Part shown: positions 18,990 to 28,693 of the stretch, one piece after another
How the letters are laid out: every line of letters begins with the position of its first letter
Numbering within the stretch: position 1 is the first letter of the stretch
From: Micromonospora sp. HNM0581
GTDB taxonomy: Bacteria; Actinomycetota; Actinomycetes; Mycobacteriales; Micromonosporaceae
Reading direction: 5' to 3'
Assembly: GCF_012726175.1 (NCBI RefSeq)
Contig: NZ_JAASAD010000003.1
Location: 62,001-126,000, forward strand
Length of the DNA: 64,000 nucleotides
The notes under the pieces: model-generated
What the model saw: the letters and a program-made list of their open reading frames with translations, nothing else
The model's database searches: none
What the model was told of the DNA's origin: nothing
Program-made: the position numbers and the translations under genes

Positions 18990-19577
18990 TCAGGTTCCCC
19001 GCTGCGGATGAACTGTCACCCCGTCGCTGTCCAGCCGTTCGCCACGGGCCATCTCCCAGCCCGCTTCCCCGTACGCCTCGAAGGTGAGCCTCGCCCCGCC
19101 CGGTGCCCGGTAGTCGTGGTAGCGCATGGTGCCGCTCGGGGGCAGCCCAGAGGATCCGGAAGCGGTGTACCGGGCCTGGCCCGACTCGTGCCAGTGGTAA
19201 CTGCGACCGCCGGACTCCACCACCGGCGCGCCCGGCGTGACGGTGGCGTCGTGTGGTGCCGACTCCCACAACACGAGTTCGAACCCGGGACTCTCCGCCA
19301 CCGAGAGTCGGCGCCGTCCACCGCGCTCGTCGAGGAGGTGCTCTGCCCACCTCCACTCGCCTTCCACCAAACGGATCGACCCCTGCACGGCGTAGGCGGC
19401 GTCACCGATCTCGACGATGTCACCGACCTCGATCCGGCGTGGGTCGCGTGGCCCGCCACCGTTTCGCCGCTGCCGCCGACCTGCTGCTGACCTGCTGCGC
19501 CACCAGCGCAACCCGCAACCGGCGCCGATCAACCCGACCAGGCGCACGGCCGCCAGGTACGCCGTCGTCCCGTCCAC
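18990..19577 (-). CDS. DUF4178 domain protein with N-terminal anchor
   Basis: 195 aa. A short hydrophobic segment (AAVRLVGLIGAGCGL) is followed by a basic linker and a beta-rich DUF4178 domain: VGDIVEIGDAAYAVQGSIRL, then EWRWAEHLLDERGGRRRLSV and WESAPHDATV. DUF4178 domains occur in actinobacterial proteins encoded near polyamine-like and stress membrane genes; biochemical role unknown. The GTG at 19577 has GGGAGGTG upstream. Confidence 0.72.
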   Translation of the reverse strand: MDGTTAYLAAVRLVGLIGAGCGLRWWRSRSAAGRRQRRNGGGPRDPRRIEVGDIVEIGDAAYAVQGSIRLVEGEWRWAEHLLDERGGRRRLSVAESPGFELVLWESAPHDATVTPGAPVVESGGRSYHWHESGQARYTASGSSGLPPSGTMRYHDYRAPGGARLTFEAYGEAGWEMARGERLDSDGVTVHPQRGT

Positions 19578-19651
19578 CCGGTCACCTCCCGAGACAGTTC
19601 GGCGGAGACGTCGACCACGATCCGGACAGGCGTCTCCTTCCGCCAACCGGA

Positions 19652-20713
19652 CTACCGGCCACCGGTCGGCTGATCCGCTCCGCCGGAGGCGGCACCGCCC
19701 TGCTCACCGCCACCGGCCACGGGGCCACCGCCCGGGGTTGCCGGCCGGTCAGGTGGCTGCGGGACGGTCGGTGCGGCAGCCTGGTCCGGGGCGGAGCCGG
19801 CCGGGGCCGGACCGGCCACCACGTCGGGCGCGGGATAACCGGGCACCGCATACCCCGCACCCGGCACACCATGCCCGAACAGTGGTGGACAACCCGGTGC
19901 GTATCCAGGCTGCGGTGGATGGCCGGCAATGGGCTGTTCTCCGAACGGCAGTGGGTGACCCTGCGGGACGGGATAGCCGGGCCCGATCGAGGGCACCGGA
20001 TAGGCCGCGAAATAGGGGTTCGGTACCCCAGGCCCCGACAACCAGGCCGATGCCGGTTCGGAGCGGGGCACGAACCAACGGTGGGCCGGCGGCAACGCCA
20101 GCAGCAGCGCCACCGCCGCCATGAGCAGGAACACCAGCAGTACGCCGAGACCCGCCAACGGAAGGAACACGTCGGAGATCATCGGCTGGTCGTACAACGC
20201 CTCGATGAAATCCGACTCCTGCCAGAACTCGTCGCCCGGCGGCGGAACCTCTTCCGGGAACGGCTCGTCGCCGTACGGTCCGTCGGACACCGCGTACGCG
20301 AGACCGAGCGGGATCAGCAACCCGCCGGCACAACCCTGGACGACACAGAGCAGCAGCTGAAGGCCACCGGCGACGAAAACGAGGACTCTGGCGGTGTTGC
20401 TGCCCCGGAGAACCCAGCGCGACGTGAGCCCCAACCAGAGCGCCAGCAGCAGCGCGGGCACACCGAACACCGTCGCCATCACGACGCTGCTGAAACGCTC
20501 GGCGCGTACCTCGTCCGGGTCAGCGTCGGGAACCTGCCGAAGTGCCTGGTCGATCGCGTCGTTCCAGTCGATCGCGGCAAACCCCAGCAGCGCTACCAGG
20601 CCGAGCAGGATCAGCGCGGTGGCCAGCTGCAACCAGAAGGCGGCAGTGACGGTGCCGGGACGCGGCGGACGTGACGGGGGCACGGCTGCCGGCGGTTCGG
20701 CGGTCTCAGTCAT
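19652..20713 (-). CDS. Four-helix membrane protein with PGYP-rich tail (paralog 3)
   Basis: 353 aa. Hydrophobic segments near residues 25-50, 85-105, 115-145 (GGLQLLLCVVQGCAGG with two Cys) and 190-220, the last ending LLALPPAHRWF. The remaining 130 residues are Pro/Gly/Ala/Tyr-rich. It has an extra acidic loop between helices three and four (EPFPEEVPPPGDEFW) absent from the other two paralogs. The ATG at 20713 (MTETAEPPAAVPP) lacks a strong ribosome site. Function unknown. Confidence 0.7.
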   Translation of the reverse strand: MTETAEPPAAVPPSRPPRPGTVTAAFWLQLATALILLGLVALLGFAAIDWNDAIDQALRQVPDADPDEVRAERFSSVVMATVFGVPALLLALWLGLTSRWVLRGSNTARVLVFVAGGLQLLLCVVQGCAGGLLIPLGLAYAVSDGPYGDEPFPEEVPPPGDEFWQESDFIEALYDQPMISDVFLPLAGLGVLLVFLLMAAVALLLALPPAHRWFVPRSEPASAWLSGPGVPNPYFAAYPVPSIGPGYPVPQGHPLPFGEQPIAGHPPQPGYAPGCPPLFGHGVPGAGYAVPGYPAPDVVAGPAPAGSAPDQAAAPTVPQPPDRPATPGGGPVAGGGEQGGAASGGADQPTGGR

Positions 20714-20783
20714 GCCGCGCACGGTACGTATCGATCGCAAACTCTGGCAGCGCCGTTCGGGTGGAGTCGGTCGGCTCGACAGC

Positions 20784-21164
20784 TCACGATCCGCCGAGCC
20801 GCTCGGCGGCGTACGCCCCGACGGTGGTGCTGCCCATGACGCAGCCGGTCATCGTGCTGATCCTGGCCGTATCACCTCGCAGCGCCACCCAGGCCGCTCT
20901 CCCGACCGCCGGGTCGAGCCGTTCCAGCAGGGTGGCGGCGTACACGCGACCTGCGGGCGTGCCTCCGGTGAGCAGCCGATCGAGCAGGTCGCGTACCTCC
21001 TCCGGGTCATCGGTCACGACCGCCGCGACGCGCTGGTACGCCTCGGTCTCGGGCAGCAGCGTGCCTGCGATCCCGACCCCACCGAACGCCAACGTGCTGG
21101 CGCGCCCGAGTTCCGCGACGGCCCTGGCCAACTCCGACGCCTTCTTGCGCCGCATCCCGAACAT
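20784..21164 (-). CDS. Hypothetical protein, 126 aa
   Basis: Soluble, mostly helical protein: MRRKKASELARAVAELGRA, DDPEEVRDLLDRLLTGGTPAGRVYAATLLERLDP resembles a HEAT-like helix pair. The ATG at 21164 has GGAGAC before it. It lies 62 bp before the clpB stop on the same strand, so it is downstream of clpB and may be co-transcribed with it. I do not recognise the family. Confidence 0.62.
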   Translation of the reverse strand: MFGMRRKKASELARAVAELGRASTLAFGGVGIAGTLLPETEAYQRVAAVVTDDPEEVRDLLDRLLTGGTPAGRVYAATLLERLDPAVGRAAWVALRGDTARISTMTGCVMGSTTVGAYAAERLGGS

Positions 21165-21226
21165 GTCTCCATCCTCGCCCCGGGAGCCCGCCTCCGCCCG
21201 TCGGAGGCGGGCCCGGTGCGACGGGT

Positions 21227-23818
21227 TCAGCTTGACGCGACCGAGAGCCCGTCCCCGCTGTCCCGCAGACCGACCCGCACCGTGTCGCCGTCCCTGACGT
21301 CGCCAGCGAGCAGTGCCCTGGCCAGTTGGTCGCCGATCGCCGCCTGGATCAGGCGACGCAGCGGACGGGCACCGTAGATCGGGTCGTACCCGTGCTCGGC
21401 GAGCCAGGCACGGGCGTCCTCGGCGACCTCCAACGTCAACCGGCGGTCCGCGAGACGCCGCCCCAGCCGCGTCAGTTGGATGTCCACGATGGCCCGCAGG
21501 TCGTCACCGTGCAGGGCGGCGAAGACCACGATGTCGTCCAGACGGTTGAGGAACTCCGGCTTGAAATGCGACCGGACCGTGGCCAGGACACCCTCACGAC
21601 GCTGCTCATCGGCGAGCGTCAGGTCGCTGATCACCGCCGAACCGAGGTTCGAGGTGAGAATCAGGATGGCGTTGCGGAAGTCGACCGTACGCCCCTGACC
21701 GTCGGTGAGTCGGCCGTCGTCGAGCACCTGGAGCAGGATGTCGAAGAGGTCCGGGTGTGCCTTCTCCACCTCGTCGAGCAGGATGACCGAGTACGGCCGG
21801 CGGCGCACCGCCTCGGTGAGCTGGCCGCCCTCCTCGTAACCGACGTAGCCCGGCGGTGCTCCGACCAGGCGGGCCACCGAGTGTTTCTCGCCGTACTCGC
21901 TCATGTCTATTCGCACCATGGCCCGCTCGTCGTCGAAGAGGAACTCGGCGAGCGCCTTGGCCAGCTCGGTCTTACCGACACCGGTCGGGCCGAGGAAGAG
22001 GAAGCTGCCGGTCGGGCGGTCCGGATCGGCGACCCCGGCACGGGCCCGGCGTACCGCGTCGGAGACCGCGGCGACAGCCTCACGCTGGCCGACCACGCGC
22101 CCACGCAGCGTCTCCTCCATGCGCAGCAGTTTGGCGGTTTCCCCCTCCAACAGCCGACCTGCGGGAATACCGGTCCAGGAGGCGACGACGGCGGCGATGT
22201 CGTCCGCGCCGACCTCCTCTTTGAGCATCGCCCCGGCGGACTGCAGCCGGGCCAGTTCCTCCTCGGCGGTGGCCAACTCCGCTTTGAGCGCGGGGATCTT
22301 GCCGTAGCGCAGCTCGGCGGCACGTTCCAGCTCGCCGTCGCGCTCGGCCCGCTCGGCCTCTCCGCCGAGCCGTTCCAACTCCTCCTTGGCGGTGGAGAGC
22401 TTGGTGATGTGACTCTTCTCCAGCTGCCACCGCTCGGACAGCGCGGTGAGCTGCTCGCGCTTGTCTGCCAGCTCCTTGCGCAGTCGTTCCAGACGTTCGG
22501 CGGACGCCGCGTCCGGCTCCTTGGCCAGCGCCATCTCCTCGATCTCCAGCCGGCGTACCGCGCGCTCGATTTCGTCCACCTCGACCGGACGGGAGTCGAT
22601 CTCCATCCGGAGTCGGGACGCGGACTCGTCGACCAGGTCGATCGCCTTGTCCGGCAGGAAACGGTCGGTGATGTACCGGTCGGACAGGGCGGCGGCGGCG
22701 ACCAGCGCGGCGTCGGTGATGCGTACGCCGTGGTGCACCTCGTAGCGCTCCTTGAGCCCACGCAGGATGCCGATGGTGTCCTCGACGGTCGGCTCACCGA
22801 CCAGCACCGGCTGGAAGCGCCGCTCCAGCGCCGGATCCTTCTCGATGTGTTCGCGGTACTCGTCGAGCGTGGTCGCGCCGACCATGCGCAGCTCGCCACG
22901 GGCCAGCATCGGCTTGAGCATGTTGCCGGCGTCCATCGAGCCCTCGCCCTTGCCGGCACCCACGACGGTGTGCAGCTCGTCGAGGAAGGTGATGACCTGC
23001 CCGTCGGAGTTCTTGATCTCCTCCAGGACGGACTTCAGGCGCTCCTCGAACTGGCCCCGGTACTGGGCACCCGCCACCATCGCACCGAGGTCCAGCGAGA
23101 CCAGCTTCTTGTCGCGTAACGACTCGGGCACGTCCCCTGCCACGATCCGCTGGGCCAGTCCCTCGACGATCGCGGTCTTGCCGACGCCGGGCTCGCCGAT
23201 CAGCACCGGGTTGTTCTTGGTACGCCGGGACAGCACCTGGATCACCCGGCGAATCTCGGAGTCCCGGCCGATCACCGGGTCGATCTTGCCGTCCCGGGCG
23301 CTCGCGGTCAGGTCGACGCCGTACTTCGCGAGGGCCTGGTAGGTCTGCTCGGGGTCGGCGGTGGTGACCCGTCGGTCCCCGCCGCGTACGGTCGGGAAGG
23401 CCGCGACCAGGCTCTCCTCGGTTGCCCCGGCGGCCTTGAGCGCGGTCGACACCGCGCTGCCAACCCGGGCGAGCCCGGCGAGCAGGTGCTCGGTGGAGGT
23501 GTACTCGTCGCCGAGCGGACGGGCGATCTGCTCGGCCGCGCCGATGGCGTTGACGAACTCGCGGGCCAGGGTCGGCTCGGCGATGCTGGAGCCACGGGCG
23601 GCGGGCAGCGCGTCGACGGCCCGTACGGCGACCCGGCGCAGCTCGCCGGGGTCGGCTCCGGCGGCCCGGAGCAGGCCGGCGGCGGTGGAGCCCTCGGTGT
23701 CCAGCAGGGACAGCAGCAGGTGCCAGGGCTCGACGGTGGCGTGACCGCGCTGGTTGGCCAGGGCGACGGCGCCGGTGATGGTCTCGCGGCTCTTGGTGGT
23801 GAGTCGTTCCGTGTTCAT
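21227..23818 (-). CDS. clpB: ATP-dependent disaggregase ClpB
   Basis: Hsp104-type disaggregase that works with DnaK/DnaJ/GrpE to rescue aggregated proteins. 863 aa: double Clp_N domain at about 1-140, AAA-1 with Walker [10 protein letters not shown], a long coiled M-domain rich in [14 protein letters not shown] repeats at about 400-520, AAA-2 with [10 protein letters not shown], sensor-2 region and ClpB C-terminus ([12 protein letters not shown]). There is no ClpC-type IGF loop. The ATG at 23818 has GGGGGAGC upstream. A HAIR box 47 bp upstream puts it under HspR, whose gene lies 3 kb away in the dnaK operon. Confidence 0.97.
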   Translation of the reverse strand: MNTERLTTKSRETITGAVALANQRGHATVEPWHLLLSLLDTEGSTAAGLLRAAGADPGELRRVAVRAVDALPAARGSSIAEPTLAREFVNAIGAAEQIARPLGDEYTSTEHLLAGLARVGSAVSTALKAAGATEESLVAAFPTVRGGDRRVTTADPEQTYQALAKYGVDLTASARDGKIDPVIGRDSEIRRVIQVLSRRTKNNPVLIGEPGVGKTAIVEGLAQRIVAGDVPESLRDKKLVSLDLGAMVAGAQYRGQFEERLKSVLEEIKNSDGQVITFLDELHTVVGAGKGEGSMDAGNMLKPMLARGELRMVGATTLDEYREHIEKDPALERRFQPVLVGEPTVEDTIGILRGLKERYEVHHGVRITDAALVAAAALSDRYITDRFLPDKAIDLVDESASRLRMEIDSRPVEVDEIERAVRRLEIEEMALAKEPDAASAERLERLRKELADKREQLTALSERWQLEKSHITKLSTAKEELERLGGEAERAERDGELERAAELRYGKIPALKAELATAEEELARLQSAGAMLKEEVGADDIAAVVASWTGIPAGRLLEGETAKLLRMEETLRGRVVGQREAVAAVSDAVRRARAGVADPDRPTGSFLFLGPTGVGKTELAKALAEFLFDDERAMVRIDMSEYGEKHSVARLVGAPPGYVGYEEGGQLTEAVRRRPYSVILLDEVEKAHPDLFDILLQVLDDGRLTDGQGRTVDFRNAILILTSNLGSAVISDLTLADEQRREGVLATVRSHFKPEFLNRLDDIVVFAALHGDDLRAIVDIQLTRLGRRLADRRLTLEVAEDARAWLAEHGYDPIYGARPLRRLIQAAIGDQLARALLAGDVRDGDTVRVGLRDSGDGLSVASS

Positions 23819-24167
23819 GGGCTCCCCCGGATCGGCGTGTCCACTAGGACAGACACAACCAGAGTTGAGTCTATTCCACTCAACCCTAGAGGTATGAGCT
23901 GCATCACTTTCCGCCGGATACCGACCACCAACCGTCGCCGCGCAACGGTTTCTCCGCGCCTGACGAGCGGACGCTCCGGGTCGAACTCGCCCCGGAGCGC
24001 GACTGCCTGGACACGGTGACCGTGAGCCGGGCCGGCCGCCCCTCCACCGACCTGTCGCCTCATCCAGCTCGCCTGAGTCGTGCATCAGCCGCCACGACGG
24101 CGTCACACAGGGTGGACGTGCTGCGCCAGCTCCATCCGCCCGGCACCGTGCCGGTAGCGTTACCCGG
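23819..24167. other. Divergent intergenic region between clpB and khtT-like gene
   Basis: 349 bp. The clpB-proximal 70 bp holds the HAIR operator and a locally AT-richer stretch that should contain the clpB promoter. The remaining 280 bp shows no convincing gene, hairpin or repeat; open frames across it are short and have no ribosome sites. Confidence 0.5.
23865..23883 (-). promoter_or_regulatory. HAIR operator (HspR box) of clpB
   Basis: TTGAGT-N7-ACTCAA, a perfect match to the HAIR consensus CTTGAGT-N7-ACTCAAG core, 47 bp upstream of the clpB start. Confidence 0.9.
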
Positions 24168-24668
24168 GTGCGCGTACGTATCGAACAGACCGCCTTACCA
24201 GGGATCGGTGTCCGCCACGAACTGGTGACGGAATCCGGCCGTCGGCTGGGCGTGGTCTCCCATCGCAGCGGTCGCCGAGACCTCGTTCTTTACGACCCGG
24301 ACGACCCGGACGCCTGCGCTGCGGACATTCCGCTCACCGACGACGAGGCCGAGGCGCTGGCCGACATTCTCGGCGCGTCGCTCATGCTCGGCCAGCTCTC
24401 CGGGCTACGTGAGCAGGCCGCCGGGCTGCTCACCGAGCAGATCGCGATTCCGGCCTCCTCGCCGTACGTCAACCGGCCGTTGGGGGACACCAAGGCCCGG
24501 ACCCGCACCGGCGCCTCGATCGTGGCCGTACTACGCGACGGCGAGGTGAACGTCTCACCGGCCCCTTCGTTCCGGTTCGCGGCCGGCGACGTGGTGGTCG
24601 TCGTCGGGACCCGACCCGGCCTCGACGGTGTGACGGCCATCCTCGCCGACGGCGACCCGGCCGGCTGA
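24168..24668 (+). CDS. KhtT-like regulatory subunit of cation/proton antiporter (TrkA-C domain)
   Basis: 166 aa cytosolic protein. N-terminal beta-rich domain (QTALPGIGVRHELVTESGRRLGVVSHRSGRRDLVLYD) and a C-terminal TrkA-C ligand domain (RTRTGASIVAVLRDGEVNVSPAPSFRFAAGDVVVVVGT). The start GTG at 24168 gives the standard opening. It precedes the antiporter gene by 7 bp, matching the KhtT-KhtU arrangement where KhtT gates K+(NH4+)/H+ exchange in response to nucleotides such as c-di-AMP in Bacillus. Confidence 0.85.
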   Translation: MRVRIEQTALPGIGVRHELVTESGRRLGVVSHRSGRRDLVLYDPDDPDACAADIPLTDDEAEALADILGASLMLGQLSGLREQAAGLLTEQIAIPASSPYVNRPLGDTKARTRTGASIVAVLRDGEVNVSPAPSFRFAAGDVVVVVGTRPGLDGVTAILADGDPAG

Positions 24669-24675
24669 GTCGCGG

Positions 24676-25887
24676 ATGCACGAGACCACGACCCTGCTTG
24701 TCGAAGTCGGGGCGCTGCTGTTCCTGCTCGGCCTGCTCGGGCGGCTCAGCCGCCGGATCGGCCTGTCACCGATCCCGCTGTACCTGCTCGCCGGACTCGC
24801 CTTCGGCCATGGCGGCATCGTGGAACTCAACGCCAGCGAGGAGTTCTTCGCTGTTGGCGCGGAGATCGGCGTGATCCTCCTACTGGTGATGCTCGGCCTG
24901 GAGTACTCGGCCACGGAACTGGTCGGCAACCTACGGGCTGCCGCGCCCGCCGGGCTGATCGACGCGCTGCTCAACGCGCTGCCGGGGGCGGCCTTCGCGC
25001 TGCTGCTCGGCTGGGGTTGGGTCTCCGCGGTGGTGCTCGCCGGAATCACCTGGATCTCCTCCAGCGGGGTGATCGCCAAGATCCTCGCCGACCTGGGCCG
25101 GCTCGGTAACCGCGAGACGCCCGTGATCCTCTCGGTGCTGGTGATCGAGGATCTGGCGATGGCGTTCTACCTGCCCCTGGTGACCGCCCTGCTGGCCGGC
25201 GTAGGTCTGGCCAAGGGTGGCGTCGGCCTGGGTGTCGCCGTGGTGAGCGTCATCGCGGTGCTCGTGGTCGCCGTCCGGTACGGCAAGCAGATCTCCAGGC
25301 TCATGTCGGCGAACGACCCCGAGGCGCTGCTGCTGGGTGTGCTGGGTCTGACCCTGCTGGTGGCCGGGATCGCGGCGAAGCTCCAGGTCTCGGCGGCGGT
25401 CGGCGCGTTCCTGGTCGGCATCGCGCTGTCCGGCCCCGTCGCGCACCACGCCACCGAGCTGCTGACGCCGCTGCGGGACCTGTTCGCCGCCGTGTTCTTC
25501 GTCTTCTTCGGTCTGGTCACCGACCCGCGTGGCATCCCACCGGTACTGCTGCCGGCGCTGCTGCTCGCCGTCGTGACGATGGGCACGAAGACGTTGACCG
25601 GCTACCTGGCCGCCCGACGGGCCGGGATCGCCGAGCCGGGACGCTGGCGGGCCGGGCTGACCCTCGTACCCCGGGGGGAGTTCTCCATCGTCATCGCCGG
25701 ACTGGCGGTGGCTGCCGGCGGTGTCGAGCCGCGGTTGGCGGCGCTCGCCACCGCCTACGTACTGATCACGGTGGTGACCGGGCCGATGCTGGCCCGGCTG
25801 CCGGACCTGCAATGGTTCAAGCAGTGGCTACGCGCGCGGGCCAAGACCCAACGGGCGCGACCGGCACCTGTGGTCGACCAACTGTGA
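24676..25887 (+). CDS. CPA2 family cation/proton antiporter (KhtU-like)
   Basis: 403 aa with about twelve hydrophobic segments. Visible CPA2 marks: GLEYSATELVGNLRAA, the SSGVIAKILADLG helix near residues 131-145, the VLVIEDLAMAF segment with the paired acidic residues of the transport core (ED), and the LVPRGEFSIVIAGLA motif near the end. The C-terminal TrkA-N found in KefB/C is absent, as expected because its regulator is the separate upstream gene. Likely exports K+ or NH4+ in exchange for H+. Confidence 0.87.
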   Translation: MHETTTLLVEVGALLFLLGLLGRLSRRIGLSPIPLYLLAGLAFGHGGIVELNASEEFFAVGAEIGVILLLVMLGLEYSATELVGNLRAAAPAGLIDALLNALPGAAFALLLGWGWVSAVVLAGITWISSSGVIAKILADLGRLGNRETPVILSVLVIEDLAMAFYLPLVTALLAGVGLAKGGVGLGVAVVSVIAVLVVAVRYGKQISRLMSANDPEALLLGVLGLTLLVAGIAAKLQVSAAVGAFLVGIALSGPVAHHATELLTPLRDLFAAVFFVFFGLVTDPRGIPPVLLPALLLAVVTMGTKTLTGYLAARRAGIAEPGRWRAGLTLVPRGEFSIVIAGLAVAAGGVEPRLAALATAYVLITVVTGPMLARLPDLQWFKQWLRARAKTQRARPAPVVDQL

Positions 25888-26057
25888 CCGGTAACCGCCC
25901 GGTCGGGGCGTCCGGACGGCCTCCGGTGACCGACCGATGCCGAATTGCTTCCCGTAGGGGCTACCGATACTCACCGGTACCGCGTTAACGTGTCGCCCCA
26001 GCAGCCAGGGTTCGCGGCGGGCGGACGCCCCCGCGGGCGAGAGCGGAAGGTCGGCCG

Positions 26058-26486
26058 GTGAGCGTGCAGAAGTCACCGTTCCACGGCTTCGCCAACCCCG
26101 TCGACCCGACCCCGGCGGAGTTGCGGGCGTGGGCCTACCAACCCGATTCTGTCCCGTTGACGTCGATGCCGCCCGACTGGGACCTGCTGGTCTCCGGTGA
26201 CCGGTTGGTGACGACGCTGTTCGAACTCGCCATGGACACCGACTGCCCGGCTCGCCGGTTCGCGCTGCACTGTCTCTACATCTACGCCGCCGACGGGATC
26301 CGGACGAACTTCCGGGCACACCCGAAGCGTCGCTTCCGGAAGCTCGTCGACCAGGCGGAGCGCAACGGCGACGAGTTGATGCGAACCTGGGCGCACAACA
26401 GTCGGGTGCTGCTGACCCGGCCAGAGTTGTTCGTGTACCGGGAGTGGTGCGAGGGCGGTCTGGTTCGGGAAGATCGTCGGCTCTGA
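26058..26486 (+). CDS. Conserved actinobacterial hypothetical protein, 142 aa
   Basis: Soluble helical protein: DWDLLVSGDRLVTTLFELAMDTDCPARRFALHCLYIYAADGIRTN, then a basic stretch HPKRRFRKLVDQAE and DELMRTWAHNSRVLLTRPELFVYREWCEGG. The GTG at 26058 has GGAAGG upstream. The Cys pair and Trp-rich C-terminus look conserved-protein-like, but I do not recognise a family or function. Isolated, downstream of the antiporter by 170 bp with no visible terminator. Confidence 0.65.
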   Translation: MSVQKSPFHGFANPVDPTPAELRAWAYQPDSVPLTSMPPDWDLLVSGDRLVTTLFELAMDTDCPARRFALHCLYIYAADGIRTNFRAHPKRRFRKLVDQAERNGDELMRTWAHNSRVLLTRPELFVYREWCEGGLVREDRRL

Positions 26487-26547
26487 GCCGGGCGTGCCGA
26501 ACGGGCCGGGACCCCCCGTGGCTCCCGGCCCGCACGTCGGCGGACGG

Positions 26548-26784
26548 TCAGCGTGACCCGCCCCGCCCGCGACGGTGCTGGTCGCCGCGCACCTCGCCGG
26601 CACCTCGGCCGGCCCGGCCGTCCTGCGGAGCGACCCGATCGCCTCGGCCGCTTGACCTGCCGTCCCTGACCTGGTCGGAGAGGCGTCCCCTGGTGATCCG
26701 GTCGAACCGGCGCCGGACGTCCTCAGCCAGGTCGTCGAGGCGTCGCTCCGTCTCCTCGGCTACCTTTCTCGCCGCTTCCGTCAC
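26548..26784 (-). CDS. Small basic hypothetical protein, 78 aa
   Basis: N-terminal half is an amphipathic charged helix (AARKVAEETERRLDDLAEDVRRRFD); the C-terminal half is Gly/Arg-rich and disordered (GDQHRRGRGGSR), an RNA-binding-like composition. The GTG at 26784 has a GGGGGAG ribosome site. Such helix-plus-RGG small proteins are seen in actinomycetes, but the function is unknown. Confidence 0.5.
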   Translation of the reverse strand: MTEAARKVAEETERRLDDLAEDVRRRFDRITRGRLSDQVRDGRSSGRGDRVAPQDGRAGRGAGEVRGDQHRRGRGGSR

Positions 26785-26909
26785 GGCTCCCCCCGCCAGA
26801 TCGGAGTCCGGATTGAGATGGTTCCGCCCTTGTCTCGAAGGCTAGTCGGCGTGAGCTGCCCAGCGCACGGATTCGCCGGAACAGACACCGGTGTGCAGCC
26901 GGTCGACAA

Positions 26910-26960
26910 CCGAAAGGGGGGTGTGGCCCGTCCAGCGGACGGGCCGCACCCCCCTTTCGG
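26910..26960. terminator. Very long stem-loop terminator downstream of hspR
   Basis: 24-bp stem (one G-U pair) with a 3-nt AGC loop; arms CCGAAAGGGGGGTG... and ...CACCCCCCTTTCGG. It ends the dnaK-grpE-dnaJ-hspR operon 12 bp past the hspR stop. Confidence 0.88.
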
Positions 26961-26972
26961 TGACAGGCGAAC

Positions 26973-27410
26973 TCAGTGACCGGGGCTCCGACGGGGACGC
27001 CACACCACCAGGGCGGTCGAGGTCTGATTGGTGGGGACGAGGTCCCGACCAGGAAAACGGGCCAACGACTCCAGCTCGGCTATCCGCCGGTACGCGGCGT
27101 CGAGTTCGGCCTCCAGGTGAGCTACCCGCTGCTGCGCCTGCTCCAGCAGCTGCTCCAGCCCGATGATCCGCTTGATCCCGGCGAGGTTGACGCCGTCGTC
27201 CTGGCTGAGCCGCTGCACCTCGCGCAACAGCACCACGTCCCGGACGCTGTACCGCCGGCCGCCGCCGGCCGCCCGACCGGCCTGCACCAGACCGAGCCGG
27301 TCGTACTGGCGCAGCGTCTGCGGGTGCATCCCCGCCATCCGCGCCGCGACCGAAATCATCAGCACCTTGGCCTCGTACGCCGGGTCATCCGATCCGACGA
27401 ACCCGTCCAT
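26973..27410 (-). CDS. hspR: HspR heat-shock repressor (MerR family)
   Basis: Autoregulatory repressor of dnaK and clpB that binds HAIR boxes with DnaK as co-repressor. 145 aa: MerR-type DNA-binding domain with ISVAARMAGMHPQTLRQYDRLGLV at about 18-42 and GGRRYSVRDVVLLREVQRLSQDDGVNLAGIKRII, then a leucine-rich coiled coil (LEQLLEQAQQRVAHLEAELD). The ATG at 27410 has GGAGG at 8 nt; the GTG at 27419 sits on top of it. Last gene of the heat-shock operon, 28 bp after dnaJ. Confidence 0.95.
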   Translation of the reverse strand: MDGFVGSDDPAYEAKVLMISVAARMAGMHPQTLRQYDRLGLVQAGRAAGGGRRYSVRDVVLLREVQRLSQDDGVNLAGIKRIIGLEQLLEQAQQRVAHLEAELDAAYRRIAELESLARFPGRDLVPTNQTSTALVVWRPRRSPGH

Positions 27411-27438
27411 CCCGCTCACCTCCGCACCGCTTCACCGA

Positions 27439-28608
27439 TCAACCGAACCGACGCACCCGCGCGTCGAGGTGTTCCCGCGCCGCCGGCGGGGTCTGCTCGG
27501 CGAAGGTCTCCAAAGCAGCTCGGGCCTGGTCCGAGATCCGCGCCGGCACCACCACGTCGAGGGTGACCAACAGGTCACCGGTCTGTCCATCCCGGCGACT
27601 GACGCCCTTGCCCCGGGCCCGCAGGATCCGGCCGCTCGGCGTACCCGGCGGCACCCGAAGGGTCACCGGACCGTCAAGCGTCGGCACCCGCAGATCGGTG
27701 CCGAGGACCGCCTCCGCGAAGGTGATCGGCACGGTCAGGGTGAGATCGTCGCCGGTGCGTCCGAACACTTCGTCCGGGCGGACCTTCACGTGTACGAACA
27801 GGTCACCTGCCGAACCGCCGCGCTCACCCGGCTCACCCCGGCCGGCCAGCCGGATCCGCTGGCCGTCGGCCACCCCGGCGGGAAAACGGACGTTGAGCGT
27901 ACGGGTCTTCGTGACCCCGCCGGTGCCGTGGCACTCCGGGCACTTCTCGTCCACCACCGTGCCCACGCCCTGACAGTTGCGGCAGGGCTCGGAGAAACTG
28001 AACGCACCCTGGTTCCGGTTGGTGGCCCCGGCACCGTGGCAGACCGGACAGGTTCGCGGCACCGTGCCGGGCTTGGCGCCGTCGCCGTGACAGGTGTCGC
28101 AGACACCGGGTGCCCGCAGCGACAGCGGCAGGGTGACGCCGTGTACCGCGTCGTCGAAGTCCAGCGCAACCTCGGTCTCGATGTCCCGGCCCCGGGCCGG
28201 ACCCGGTGCGCCCCCTCCGCCACCGGAGAAGACCGAGCTGAACAGATCGGAGATGTTGCCACCGCCGAACCGGCCACCGGCCGCCTGCGCACCGCCGAAC
28301 AGGTCGGAGACGTCGAACGGCACCCCGCCAGGCTGGCCGCTCTGGCGGGTGCCGCGCCGGAAGGCGCCCGAGCTGAACAGCGAGCGCATCTCGTCGTACT
28401 CGCGGCGTTTGGCATCGTCGCCGAGCACCGCGTACGCCTCGGACACCGCTTTGAAACGTTCCTCTGCCCTGGCGTCGCCGGGATTGTGGTCCGGGTGCGA
28501 CTCGCGGGCCAACCTGCGGTACGCCTTCTTGATCTCGTCAGCCGGAGCGGCCTTGGGCACGCCCAGCGCCGCGTAGTAGTCCTTCTCGATCCAGTCCTTC
28601 GAACTCAC
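27439..28608 (-). CDS. dnaJ: Chaperone protein DnaJ
   Basis: Hsp40 co-chaperone that delivers clients to DnaK and stimulates its ATPase. 389 aa: J-domain with the HPD motif (RLARESHPDHNPGD) at about 36-49, a short G/F-rich linker, four CxxCxGxG-type zinc motifs (CDTCHGDG, CPVCHGAG, CRNCQGVG, CPECHGTG), and the C-terminal client-binding domains. Encoded between grpE and hspR, so under HspR feedback control. Confidence 0.97.
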   Translation of the reverse strand: MSSKDWIEKDYYAALGVPKAAPADEIKKAYRRLARESHPDHNPGDARAEERFKAVSEAYAVLGDDAKRREYDEMRSLFSSGAFRRGTRQSGQPGGVPFDVSDLFGGAQAAGGRFGGGNISDLFSSVFSGGGGGAPGPARGRDIETEVALDFDDAVHGVTLPLSLRAPGVCDTCHGDGAKPGTVPRTCPVCHGAGATNRNQGAFSFSEPCRNCQGVGTVVDEKCPECHGTGGVTKTRTLNVRFPAGVADGQRIRLAGRGEPGERGGSAGDLFVHVKVRPDEVFGRTGDDLTLTVPITFAEAVLGTDLRVPTLDGPVTLRVPPGTPSGRILRARGKGVSRRDGQTGDLLVTLDVVVPARISDQARAALETFAEQTPPAAREHLDARVRRFG

Positions 28609-28693
28609 CCGTACACCTCCTCCCCACCGCCGGGCCCGGTCCGCCCCGCCCGCCGGGTCTCGACGAGCGGGGCGGCCGGGTCACCGTCGCGCA

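Noticed and set aside
19253..20674. A 473-codon plus-strand open frame
   Set aside because: Antisense to the third four-helix membrane protein and the DUF4178 gene, with no ribosome site and shadow-type composition.
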